From contig NZ_JACGXL010000001.1 in assembly GCF_014138265.1 (NCBI RefSeq), positions 752,525-816,524 of the forward strand: a stretch of DNA of 64,000 nucleotides, written 5' to 3'. Source of the stretch: Dokdonella fugitiva (GTDB lineage Bacteria > Pseudomonadota > Gammaproteobacteria > Xanthomonadales > Rhodanobacteraceae). The notes under the pieces are model-generated. The model searched no databases, was not told the origin of the DNA, and saw only the letters and a list, made by a program, of their open reading frames with translations. Below are positions 20,934-32,385 of the stretch, in pieces (within the stretch, counting starts at the first letter, position 1; each line of letters starts with the position of its first letter). Made by a program: the position numbers and the translations under genes.

Positions 20934-22091
20934 ATGACTTCCGAAACGATTCCCGCCCGTCGCCTCGCGAGTTTCTACTTCGCCTACTACGCCGCGCTCG
21001 GCGCGTTCTCGCCGTACTGGAGCCTGTTCCTCAAGGCGCGCGGCCAGGACGTCGCCGCGATCAGCCTGCTCATGAGCCTCTGGTACGGCACGCGCATCGT
21101 CGCGCCGAGCAGCTGGAGCTGGCTCGCGGCGCGTTCGAGCGCACCGGTACGCTGGCTGCGCATCGGCTGCGCGATCGCGCTCGCGAGCTTCCTGCCGTTC
21201 CTATGGCCGCTCGACTTCGGCGGACTGCTCGTCGCGATGGTGGTGTTCTGTTTCGCGTGGAACGCGGTCATGCCGCAGTTCGAGGCGCTGACGCTGTCGC
21301 ACCTCGGCGCCCGCAGCGAACGCTATGGTTCGATCCGCGTCTGGGGCTCGATCGGCTTCATCGCGGTCGTCGCCGGTTTCGGCGTCGCGTTCGACCACAT
21401 ACCGGTCACGTGCCTGCCGTGGCTCATGCTGCCGTTGTTCGTCGGCCTGCTCGCGAGCAGCTTCACCAACGACTATGGACCCACCGCGATCGCCGTCACC
21501 GAGGGCGAGCACGGTTTCCGCGAACGCCTGAAGCGGCCTGAGGTGCTTGCGTTCTTCGCGGTGACCTTGCTCGCGCAGATGTCGTTCGGCCCGTACTACA
21601 CGTTCTTCTCGATCTACCTCGAACAGCACGGTTACCGGCCGTCGTCGCTCGGCGCCTACTGGGCGATCGGCGTCGCCGTCGAGATCGCGCTGTTCTTCGC
21701 CTCGGCGCGCATCTTCGGCCGCTGGGACGCGCGCACGGTGCTGCTCGTCGCGCTCGTTTCGGCGGCGGCGCGCTGGTGCGTGACCGCGCTGCTGCCGGAA
21801 TGCGTGCCGTTGATGGTGCTCGCGCAGGCGACACACGCGCTCAATTTCGCCGCGCTGTTCGCGTCCTGCATGCAGTTGCTCGCGGCCTACTTCCCTGGGC
21901 GCATGAACGGCCACGCGCAAGGCGTGTTCTACGGCTTTTCTTCCGGTGGCGGCGGCGTGATCGGCGCATGGCTCGCCGGTGCGCTCTGGCACATCGACGG
22001 CGGGCGCACGGCGTTCCTCGCTGCGGGCGGCATCGCCGCGCTCGCTGCATTGATCTGCGCGTTCGCGCTGCGCGCGCGAACGGTACGCTGA
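20934..22091 (+). CDS. MFS transporter (MFS_1-like / PPP family)
   Basis: The product is 385 residues with about 11-12 hydrophobic helices spread along the whole chain. The opening RLASFYFAYYAALGAFSPYWSLFL and the loop RYGSIRVWGSIGFI between helices 4 and 5 are typical of the MFS_1-like/3-phenylpropionate-type (HcaT-like) family. In that family both termini are cytoplasmic and transport is driven by a proton gradient. The substrate cannot be told from sequence, and the HcaT relationship should not be read as substrate identity. ATG 20934 follows the DUF2461 gene by 40 bp in the same direction, so co-transcription is possible. Confidence 0.88.
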   Translation: MTSETIPARRLASFYFAYYAALGAFSPYWSLFLKARGQDVAAISLLMSLWYGTRIVAPSSWSWLAARSSAPVRWLRIGCAIALASFLPFLWPLDFGGLLVAMVVFCFAWNAVMPQFEALTLSHLGARSERYGSIRVWGSIGFIAVVAGFGVAFDHIPVTCLPWLMLPLFVGLLASSFTNDYGPTAIAVTEGEHGFRERLKRPEVLAFFAVTLLAQMSFGPYYTFFSIYLEQHGYRPSSLGAYWAIGVAVEIALFFASARIFGRWDARTVLLVALVSAAARWCVTALLPECVPLMVLAQATHALNFAALFASCMQLLAAYFPGRMNGHAQGVFYGFSSGGGGVIGAWLAGALWHIDGGRTAFLAAGGIAALAALICAFALRARTVR

Positions 22092-22203
22092 TCGCATCGC
22101 CTTCGCGCAACGCACGGCCCGATCCGGCCAGCCTGCGCCGGTCCGGCCTAAGGCAAACCGGCCGCTCGCGCCGCGGCGCCGCGCATCCGTGCTGCACCTG
22201 CAA

Positions 22204-22240
22204 ATTGACGGACGGTTTCCACATGGATACCTTCGTCAAT
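22204..22240 (+). promoter_or_regulatory. Candidate promoter and inverted repeat upstream of the secreted hydrolase
   Basis: The 302-bp gap 22092-22393 has no gene. TTGACG (22205-22210) and TACCTT (22228-22233) are 17 bp apart. The pair is bracketed by ATTGACG (22204-22210) and CGTCAAT (22234-22240), a 7-bp inverted repeat that could bind a regulator. The remaining leader, about 150 nt, is GC-rich with several short stems but no riboswitch I recognise. Confidence 0.35.
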
Positions 22241-22393
22241 ACGCAGCCGTACGGAATGGGGAGATCCCGTCGGCGCGTGCTTCCGTTCATGCTCCGGCCG
22301 CTTCGCTGACGGCCGCAGGGACGCGTTCCGCCGCGAAGTAGCCGTGGGCCCGAATCGGCCGCGCACCCTGCCGCACGGCCTTGGAGGGAGAGA

Positions 22394-23254
22394 ATGCTAC
22401 GCATCGCTTTCACGCTGCTGCTCGCCGCAGCCGCCACGACCGCGCACGCGGCCATCGCCACCACTGGCGTCGCCTTCGTCCACGGCACCGGTAGCCAGAC
22501 CGACGCCTACAACGACTACTGGCAACCGACGATGGTCAACACGGTCCGCCAGGGCCTCGTCAACCAGGCCAACTACGTCGTCATCAACTGCGACTTCAAC
22601 CAGTACATGTGGGACAGCCGCGCGGCCGGCTGCCTCGCCGGCCAGCTCACGAACTTCATCAACAGCCGCGGCATCACCGACCTCGTCGTCATCACGCACT
22701 CGAACGGCGGCAACGTGATGCGCTGGATCATGTCGAACCCGACCTACGACAGCCGCTACCCGGCCATCATCAGCAAGATCCGCTGGGTCAATGCGCTCGC
22801 GCCGTCGAGCGCGGGCACGCCGCTCGCGAATGCGGTGATCGCCGGCAACGTGTTCGAGAACGCGGTCGGTTGGCTGCTCGGCTACCAGACCGACGCGGTA
22901 CGCCAGCAGCAGACGAGCTGGATGGCCTACTACAACCAGAACTACCTCTACGGCACGTCCGGACGTCCGGCGCTGCCGAAGGGCTTCTGGGACGTGATCG
23001 GCAGCGACGTCGAGACCGCGGTATGGGACCCGGACAGCTACTGCGGCGGCTACACGCTCAACGTCGGCCTCGAAGTCACGCAGGCATGGCTCAGCAGCTG
23101 CTCGGACGGTTTCATCGAGTGCAGCAGTGCCGCCGCGGCCGGGCGCGTGTGGTTCTACGACACGGCGCGCACCGCCGGCAGCGAACCGCTCAGCCACAAC
23201 CAGAGCCGGCGCGCCTGCTTCGGCCTCGAAACCATCCTGCGCAACGACCTCTGA
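22394..23254 (+). CDS. Secreted alpha/beta hydrolase, lipase-like
   Basis: The product is 286 residues with a signal peptide (MLRIAFTLLLAAAATTAHA). GGAGGG about 5 nt upstream supports the start. The chain has the oxyanion-type VHGTGSQ segment after the first strand and a nucleophile elbow THSNGGN (about residue 110), a variant of GxSxG with Thr in place of the first Gly. The rest looks like a compact lipase-type alpha/beta fold with Cys residues that could form disulfides. Candidate catalytic Asp and His lie in the C-terminal third (SDGFIEC, PLSHNQ). Substrate and true lipase activity are not established. The following gene starts 10 bp downstream and is probably co-expressed. Confidence 0.8.
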   Translation: MLRIAFTLLLAAAATTAHAAIATTGVAFVHGTGSQTDAYNDYWQPTMVNTVRQGLVNQANYVVINCDFNQYMWDSRAAGCLAGQLTNFINSRGITDLVVITHSNGGNVMRWIMSNPTYDSRYPAIISKIRWVNALAPSSAGTPLANAVIAGNVFENAVGWLLGYQTDAVRQQQTSWMAYYNQNYLYGTSGRPALPKGFWDVIGSDVETAVWDPDSYCGGYTLNVGLEVTQAWLSSCSDGFIECSSAAAAGRVWFYDTARTAGSEPLSHNQSRRACFGLETILRNDL

Positions 23255-23264
23255 GGAAACGACC

Positions 23265-24494
23265 ATGCCCATTGCCAAGCACCGTTCGCTTCCCCTCGCC
23301 GTCGCGCTGACCCTCGTCGCCGGCGCGTTCGCGTCGACGGCCGGCGCCGGCGAAACGCTGCGTCTGCTCGCACGCGCGCCGCACGATCTCGTTGCTGCGC
23401 AGTTGCGCGCGCCGAAAGCCGCGCAGCTCGACACCGCGAACCTCGACCGTACGCCGGTCGCGCTGTCGTGGCCGATCGACTCGACGCAAGCGCTCGATGC
23501 CAGTCCACGCGCGCACGTCGCCGAAAGCCGCGAATACTGGATCGACGCGAGCGAAGGCGACCTGCAGCGCGGCGTGCCCCTCGCGCTGAGCGCGCCCGGC
23601 GCGGTCGTCCGCCTGAGCCCGCATGGCGGCGACGCCGGCGCGGCGATCGCCGCGGCCGACGTGGAGCTTCGCGTCGACGGGCGTCGCCTCGACAACGCGA
23701 CAGCGATCCGCAGCGCGGCCGACGTCGATGCGCTGCGCGCCGCCGGCATGGACGTGCCCCAAGGCAGCACCGTGCTGCGACTCGCCGACGGCGTCGCCGC
23801 AGGCACCGTCGATCTTGCCGTACCGACTGCACGCGGGCGCTACCTCGTGCACGTGTTCGAGCCGAACAGCCCGCTCGTGCTCGCTCTAGCCGCCGAACGC
23901 GACGGCATCGCCGGCGGGGATACGCTGCGATTCCGCGCGATGCTGCAGGGCGCGGTCGCGCTCGACCGGCTCGGCGGCCTCGTTAGCGCACCCGACGGCG
24001 CGACCCAGCCGCTCGACTTCGTGCGCCAGCGCGACGGCAGCTACGTCGCGAGCGTGACGCCGGACGTCGCGCACGCGGGCGGCCACGGCCTGTGGGAAGT
24101 GCACGCATTCGGCGTCGCGTCTGGCAGGCCCGCAGTTCCGCGCGACGCGAAGACTGCGTTCGCGGTGAGCTTGCCCGTCGCGCGTCTCGACGGCAGCGTC
24201 TCGCGCGACGGTGGCGCCGGCGTCGTGCTCGGCATCGGCGTCGAGGCCCGCGTCGCGAGTCGCTACGGCGTCTCCGCCGTGCTGTACGGCACGGGCGAAG
24301 ACGGTGCGCTGCATCCCGCCGCGATCGCACAGGCCGCGGCCTGGCTCGAAGCCGGCCACGGCAGCCTCGAACTGCACTACGACACCGCAGCCAGCGCGTT
24401 GCGTGCGCCGTGGGAGTTGCGCGACCTGCGTCTCGTGAACCAGGCCGACATGAGCCTGCAGGAACGCCGCGAGCGGGCCCTCGCGCTGCGCTGA
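23265..24494 (+). CDS. Secreted protein of unknown function, operon partner of the hydrolase
   Basis: The product is 409 residues starting at ATG 23265, with GAGGAAAC just upstream and 10 bp after the hydrolase stop. A signal peptide (LPLAVALTLVAGAFASTAGA) is followed by an all-beta-looking chain. Two or more Ig-like sandwich segments can be inferred from alternating patterns such as GTVDLAVPTARGRYLVHVFEP and GLWEVHAFGV. It resembles DUF4785-type secreted proteins, but I hold that only weakly. There are no catalytic motifs or membrane helices after the signal. The tight spacing suggests it works with, or helps export or fold, the hydrolase, which is inference from position. Confidence 0.75.
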   Translation: MPIAKHRSLPLAVALTLVAGAFASTAGAGETLRLLARAPHDLVAAQLRAPKAAQLDTANLDRTPVALSWPIDSTQALDASPRAHVAESREYWIDASEGDLQRGVPLALSAPGAVVRLSPHGGDAGAAIAAADVELRVDGRRLDNATAIRSAADVDALRAAGMDVPQGSTVLRLADGVAAGTVDLAVPTARGRYLVHVFEPNSPLVLALAAERDGIAGGDTLRFRAMLQGAVALDRLGGLVSAPDGATQPLDFVRQRDGSYVASVTPDVAHAGGHGLWEVHAFGVASGRPAVPRDAKTAFAVSLPVARLDGSVSRDGGAGVVLGIGVEARVASRYGVSAVLYGTGEDGALHPAAIAQAAAWLEAGHGSLELHYDTAASALRAPWELRDLRLVNQADMSLQERRERALALR

Positions 24495-24503
24495 AACGGC
24501 AGA

Positions 24504-24529
24504 GCGGCCGCGGCAACAGCCGCGGCCGC
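24504..24529. terminator. GC hairpin between convergent genes
   Basis: A perfect 11-bp stem (24504-24514 with 24519-24529) has an AACA loop and no T-tract. It lies between the hydrolase operon and epmA, which converge. Confidence 0.6.
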
Positions 24530-24592
24530 GAACCTGCGTGCACGTGTCGTGCGCGCGGGCGTGCCCCGTGAGCCTGGCGCCGCGCGGCGGCG

Positions 24593-25603
24593 TCAGGCGT
24601 CGGCGAACGCGAACGCGAGCACGTCACCGATCGCGTCGGTGCGCGCGAGGCACATAAGCAGGCGCTCGATGCCGAGCGCGACGCCGGCACACGCGGGCAT
24701 CGCCGGCAGCGCCGCGAGCAGGCGTTCATCGATCGGTACTTCGCGCTGACCGCGCTCGCACCGACGCGCGTTGTCACGCTCGAAACGCGCGCGTTGCTCG
24801 ATCGCGTCGATGAGCTCGTGGTAGCCGTTGGCGAGTTCGTACGGCCCGAGGTAGAGCTCGAAGCGCTCGGCGACCGGCGGATCGTCGGCGCGGATCCGCG
24901 CGAGCGCAGCCTGGCTCGGTGGGAAGTCGATCACGACCGTGATGCGGTCGCGCGGGAACGCCGGCTGCAGGCGATGCGTGAGCAGGAGGTCGAGCCAGTC
25001 GTCGCGCGAGAGGCCGTCGCCGTCGATGCGCACGTCCGCGAGCGGCGCGCGCAGCGCATCGAGCGGCGCCGTGAACGGATCGACGCCGACACCGTGCACG
25101 AACAGCTCGCGATACGAATAGCGGGCGATCTCGGCGGAACGCCCCGCCGCGGCGAGCGCGGCCAGCACGAGCTCGATCGTTTCGTCGACGAGGCGCCGGT
25201 GGTCCCAGCCGACGCGATACCACTCGAGCATCGTGAATTCGGGGTTGTGGCGCCGCCCCGCCTCGCCGTCGCGGAACACGCGGCCGAGTTCGTAGCAGTC
25301 GCCGACTCCTTCCGCGAGCAGGCGCTTCAACGGAAATTCCGGCGACGTGCGCAGCCAGCGCTCGCGCGTGCCCGCATCGACCCGGCCTGAGAACGACGTG
25401 CTGAAACTCTCGATGTTCGGTTCGGTGTTGCCGGCCACGCCGAGGATCGGCGTCTCCACCTCGAGCACGCCGCGTTCGGCGAAGAACGCGCGGACCAGCG
25501 CGTACAACGACGCGCGCGCGCGCAACGCGCGCAGTCGCGGCTTGGCGTCGACGTAGGCGGATTCGTTCGCGTGAATCGGCGGATCTCCGTGTCGGCGGCG
25601 CAC
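24593..25603 (-). CDS. epmA: EF-P--(R)-beta-lysine ligase
   Basis: This LysRS-like enzyme attaches beta-lysine to a conserved lysine of elongation factor P. The product is up to 336 residues, against about 325 in E. coli. It consists only of the class II catalytic core, without the anticodon-binding domain. Motifs include ERGVLEVETPILG, motif 2 (NPEFTMLEWYRVGW) and motif 3 (GVALGIERLLM). The start is uncertain: GTG 25603 is the only standard codon far enough upstream and lacks a clear ribosome-binding site, whereas a GGAG lies just inside the frame. EpmA needs EpmB and EF-P, which are not in this window. The enzyme call is firm, the exact N-terminus is not. Confidence 0.9.
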   Translation of the reverse strand: MRRRHGDPPIHANESAYVDAKPRLRALRARASLYALVRAFFAERGVLEVETPILGVAGNTEPNIESFSTSFSGRVDAGTRERWLRTSPEFPLKRLLAEGVGDCYELGRVFRDGEAGRRHNPEFTMLEWYRVGWDHRRLVDETIELVLAALAAAGRSAEIARYSYRELFVHGVGVDPFTAPLDALRAPLADVRIDGDGLSRDDWLDLLLTHRLQPAFPRDRITVVIDFPPSQAALARIRADDPPVAERFELYLGPYELANGYHELIDAIEQRARFERDNARRCERGQREVPIDERLLAALPAMPACAGVALGIERLLMCLARTDAIGDVLAFAFADA

Positions 25604-25734
25604 TCGTATCGTCGCACCGCAATCGGCGCGCAGTGTACGTCGTCCGGCGCGGCCGATGGCGTCGCATCCGCCCCCGCACGACGCGTCGGCCGTGCCCTAC
25701 ACTGCGGGCTCCGGTCACCGCGGAGCCGTCGGCG

Positions 25735-26436
25735 ATGCGCAACCTCGATTTCAGCTCCTGGCAGGCCCTGCTCTCGACCCTGCTCGGGCTCGCCGTGATC
25801 ACGCTGATCGGCGTCGGCATCCGCCTGCTCGCGATGCAGACGATCCAGCAGCGGCGCGAGCGCGAGAACCGGCAGATCAACGAGCGCCTGCGCGCGCTCA
25901 TCGCCGCGTACAAGGTGCTCGGCGGCTCGTTCACGGGCGACCTCGCGGTCGATCCGACGCACCTGCGCGACCTGCGTCGCGCCGCCGCCCAGGCCGAGGG
26001 CGACGCGCCGGCCGGCAGCGATCGCGCGCGTCGAGTGCGCGATGCGGTCGAGGCAGCGCTGTCGGACATCATCCTGCTCGGCACCGAAGAACAGGTACGC
26101 CTCGCGGCGCGCGCCGCGACCGAACTCGCCGAAGGGCGGCCGATCCACACGCACGACCTCGTCGTGTCGCTGCGCGACTTCGTGCGCGAGGCGCTCGACC
26201 TCGATCCGGTGCCGGCGTCGGTCGCGATCCCGCGCCAGGGGCCGACGCGCCCCGGCGGCGGAACCGGCGGCGGCGGAGGTCGAGGCAAGGGCGACGGCGG
26301 CAAGGACGAAGGGAAAGGGAGCGGACGCGGCGGTGGCGGCATGGGCGCGGGGATGGGACTCGGCGCCGGCATCGGCCTCGGATCCGGCCACCTGCACGAC
26401 ACGCCCGACGCGGACGACGCTTCACCGCACGGCTGA
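25735..26436 (+). CDS. Membrane-anchored protein with glycine-rich tail, unknown function
   Basis: The product is 233 residues from ATG 25735. One N-terminal membrane helix (about residues 10-33, TLLGLAVITLIGVGIRLLA) is followed by a charged helical domain (ERENRQINERLRALIAAYKV) of about 150 residues. The C-terminal 60 residues are glycine-rich with Lys/Asp in the first half (GGGRGKGDGGKDEGKGSG) and then mostly Gly, Met and Ala. The topology suggests an inner-membrane anchor with a cytoplasmic helical domain. I do not recognise a specific function. It converges with ligA across a perfect hairpin. Confidence 0.75.
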   Translation: MRNLDFSSWQALLSTLLGLAVITLIGVGIRLLAMQTIQQRRERENRQINERLRALIAAYKVLGGSFTGDLAVDPTHLRDLRRAAAQAEGDAPAGSDRARRVRDAVEAALSDIILLGTEEQVRLAARAATELAEGRPIHTHDLVVSLRDFVREALDLDPVPASVAIPRQGPTRPGGGTGGGGGRGKGDGGKDEGKGSGRGGGGMGAGMGLGAGIGLGSGHLHDTPDADDASPHG

Positions 26437-26437
26437 A

Positions 26438-26461
26438 GCGCGGCCGCATCGGCGGCCGCGC
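26438..26461. terminator. GC hairpin between convergent genes
   Basis: A perfect 10-bp stem (GCGCGGCCGC with GCGGCCGCGC) encloses an ATCG loop. It lies one base after the stop of the membrane protein gene and 10 bp from the ligA stop. There is no T-tract. Confidence 0.6.
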
Positions 26462-26471
26462 CACGGCTCCG

Positions 26472-29848
<3,377 letters not shown>

Positions 29849-29936
29849 GCGCGGCACGGCTCACGAAACGCCGCGCCGCGGCGTGGCGCGGGACGGGCAT
29901 CCTGCTAGGATCGGAGGATTCTCGGGAGGGGAACCC

Positions 29937-32198
29937 ATGCGCAAGACCTTGCTCGCGCTCGCGATCGCCGGCGCCGTCATGCAACCGGCGAGGGCCGAAC
30001 ACTGGTTCGTCGAGGCTCGCTATCCCGACACCGATGCGCTCGCGCGCGCGGCCGCGAACTTCCAGCACGTGCGCGTCGACGCCGCGCGCCAGGTGCTGCA
30101 GGTCGATACCGACGAGGCCGGCATCGCCGGGCTCGAAGCCGAAGGCCTGAGTGTCGCGGTCGACACCGCAGGCACCGCGCGCCTGCGCGGCTTCGAAGCG
30201 ACGATCGATGCGGCGATGCGTTCCGGCGCGACGACCGAGAGCACCGACGGCTACCCGGGCATCCCCGGCTACACGTGCTACCGCACGGTCGAAGGCACCT
30301 ACCAGACGATGGACGACCTCGCCGCCGCCCATCCGGACATCGTCGCGATCGATGACCTGGGTCCGACCTGGAAGAAGACGCAGAACGCCGCCGAAGGCTA
30401 CGAGATGCGCGCGCTGCGCATCACCAACCTCGCGACTGCGGCAAGCGACCCGGATCGACCGCGCATGGTCGTGTTCGGATCGATCCACGCACGAGAATAT
30501 GCTCCGGCCGAGCTGACGACGCGTTTCGCCGAATGGCTGGTGCAGAACTACGGCAGCGACCCGGAAGCGACCTGGCTGGTCGACCACAACGACTTCCGCC
30601 TCGTGCTGCAGGCGAATCCGGACGGCCGCAAGATCGCGGAAGGTCAGGTCTACCAGCGCAAGAACGTCGACACGATCAACGGCAATTGCGCCTCGAGTTC
30701 CGCCGACGGTGGCATCGACCTCAACCGCAACTTCCCGTTCCACTGGAAGATCGTGCCGAACAACGGCGGTTCGAGCGGCAATACCTGCAACGAAACCTAT
30801 CGCGGGCCGGTCAAGCAGTCCGAACCGGAAACGCAGAACCTCGTGCAATACGTCGCCGGCACCTGCGACAGCGCGGGCGTCTGCACCGGTGGCGTGTTCG
30901 CCGACCGGCGCAGCGGCCCGATGAATCCGACGAGTTCCTCGGGCGACGGCGGCGCCGCGGCGCCGGACGACACGACCGGCTTCTTCATCGACATCCACAG
31001 TTACGCCGAACTCGTGCTGTGGCCGTGGGGCGACACCTCGAGCCCTGCGCCGAACCAGGTTCCGCTGCGTACGCTCGGCCGGCGACTCGCCTGGTTCAAC
31101 AACTACTCGCCGGAACAGTCGGACACGCTCTATCCGACCGACGGTGCGACCGACGACAACATGTACGGCCTGCTCGGCGTGCCGGGCTTCACGATCGAGA
31201 CGGATACCGCGTTCTTCGAAAGCTGCAGCACCTTCAATGCGTCCACCGCGTCGGCGAACATCGCGGCACTGCGCTACGTCGCGCGTGCGCTGCACGCGAC
31301 GTACAAGTTGCCGGGCGGCCCGGATGCGTACGGCATCGCCGTGTCCGCCGTGCAGCAGGGCGCGGGCGGGCCGTACGTCACGTTGACCGCGACGATCGAC
31401 GACCGCCGCTACAACCAGAGCAACGGGACGCAAGCGACCTACTCGATCCGTGCCGCGAACGCCTACATCGACACGCTGCCGTGGGACGCGGGCGCGACGC
31501 CGATCGCGCTGGCTGCCGCCGACGGCACCTTCAACGCCAACAACGAAGCGGTCAGCGGCACGATCGCCCTGTCCGGCCTCGCAGCCGGGCGGCACATCGT
31601 CTACGTGCAGGGCATCAACACGCTCGGCGGCGGTAGCGGGACACCCGGTACGCCGAATGCGGTGTTCGTGGATGTTCCGCAGGCGCCGACCACGGTGACC
31701 GCCACGCCTCAGGTCGTCGGCGACGGCACCATGGACCCGTCGACGCCGCAGTCGGTGGCGTCGGGCACCACGCTCACATTCACGGTGACGCCCGGCGTCG
31801 GACAGCACGTGGGCAACGTCGGCGGATGCCCGGGATCGTTCGCGGCGCCGATCTTCACCGCGGGCCCGCTCGTGTCGAACTGCACGCTGACCGCGACGTT
31901 CGAGCCGGACCAGTTCACGATCGGCGGCACGGTGGGTGGCCTCGAGGGCAGCGGCCTCGCCCTTTCGCTCAACGGCGGCACGCCGCTCTCGGTGCCGGTG
32001 AGCGCGACGACCTTCGCGTTCCCGGGCACCTTGCCGTACGGCTCGTCGTACGACGTGACGATCACGGCGCAACCCGCCAGCCAGGCATGCACGATTGCAG
32101 GTGGCAGCGGCACCGTGGATGCCGCGGTCACCGGCATCGCCGTCAGTTGCGCACCCGACGCGAGCGACATCATCTTCCGCGACGGTTTCGAGCGCTGA
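29937..32198 (+). CDS. Secreted M14 zinc carboxypeptidase with C-terminal beta domains
   Basis: This extracellular metallocarboxypeptidase is 753 residues. ATG 29937 has a GGGAGGGG ribosome-binding site and a signal peptide (MRKTLLALAIAGAVMQPARA). An N-terminal pro-region covers about 20-100. Family M14 residues are visible: zinc ligands His184 and Glu187 (SIHAREYAP), His354 (DIHSYAEL), the substrate-binding DLNRNFPF, and the general base Glu421 in GFTIETD. After the catalytic domain (ending about 470) there are Ig-like or bacterial-repeat beta domains, about 475-740. The last residues, SDIIFRDGFER, form a short motif also found at the end of the secreted protein at 58938-59999. A bidirectional hairpin follows the gene. 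Confidence 0.92.
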   Translation: MRKTLLALAIAGAVMQPARAEHWFVEARYPDTDALARAAANFQHVRVDAARQVLQVDTDEAGIAGLEAEGLSVAVDTAGTARLRGFEATIDAAMRSGATTESTDGYPGIPGYTCYRTVEGTYQTMDDLAAAHPDIVAIDDLGPTWKKTQNAAEGYEMRALRITNLATAASDPDRPRMVVFGSIHAREYAPAELTTRFAEWLVQNYGSDPEATWLVDHNDFRLVLQANPDGRKIAEGQVYQRKNVDTINGNCASSSADGGIDLNRNFPFHWKIVPNNGGSSGNTCNETYRGPVKQSEPETQNLVQYVAGTCDSAGVCTGGVFADRRSGPMNPTSSSGDGGAAAPDDTTGFFIDIHSYAELVLWPWGDTSSPAPNQVPLRTLGRRLAWFNNYSPEQSDTLYPTDGATDDNMYGLLGVPGFTIETDTAFFESCSTFNASTASANIAALRYVARALHATYKLPGGPDAYGIAVSAVQQGAGGPYVTLTATIDDRRYNQSNGTQATYSIRAANAYIDTLPWDAGATPIALAAADGTFNANNEAVSGTIALSGLAAGRHIVYVQGINTLGGGSGTPGTPNAVFVDVPQAPTTVTATPQVVGDGTMDPSTPQSVASGTTLTFTVTPGVGQHVGNVGGCPGSFAAPIFTAGPLVSNCTLTATFEPDQFTIGGTVGGLEGSGLALSLNGGTPLSVPVSATTFAFPGTLPYGSSYDVTITAQPASQACTIAGGSGTVDAAVTGIAVSCAPDASDIIFRDGFER

Positions 32199-32330
32199 CG
32201 ACCACGCGGGCGCGACACGCGCGAATCCGCCCGCTGCGGCACCGGCGATCGGCGCGGCTTGCGCGCGCTGGCGCACTCGCTCGCCTCACGCGCCAGCGTC
32301 GCATCGAGCTCGCTGGCGTTGTCCGGAAAC

Positions 32331-32362
32331 GAAGAAGGCCGCGCAGATGCGCGGCCTTCTTC
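32331..32362. terminator. Bidirectional terminator between the M14 gene and ppiD
   Basis: A perfect 14-bp stem (GAAGAAGGCCGCGC with GCGCGGCCTTCTTC) closes an AGAT loop. The A- and T-rich outer ends give a short T-rich exit on both strands (TTCTTC), so it can serve both converging genes. Confidence 0.8.
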
Positions 32363-32385
32363 GGAATGCGGCGGATCGCGGTGGC

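Noticed and set aside
22150..22380. Possible c-di-GMP (GEMM) riboswitch before the secreted hydrolase (GGCAAACC and GGGACGC-like words)
   Set aside because: The words are about 160 nt apart, the tetraloop helix and the GCAAAGCC block are missing, and the order does not fit the class.
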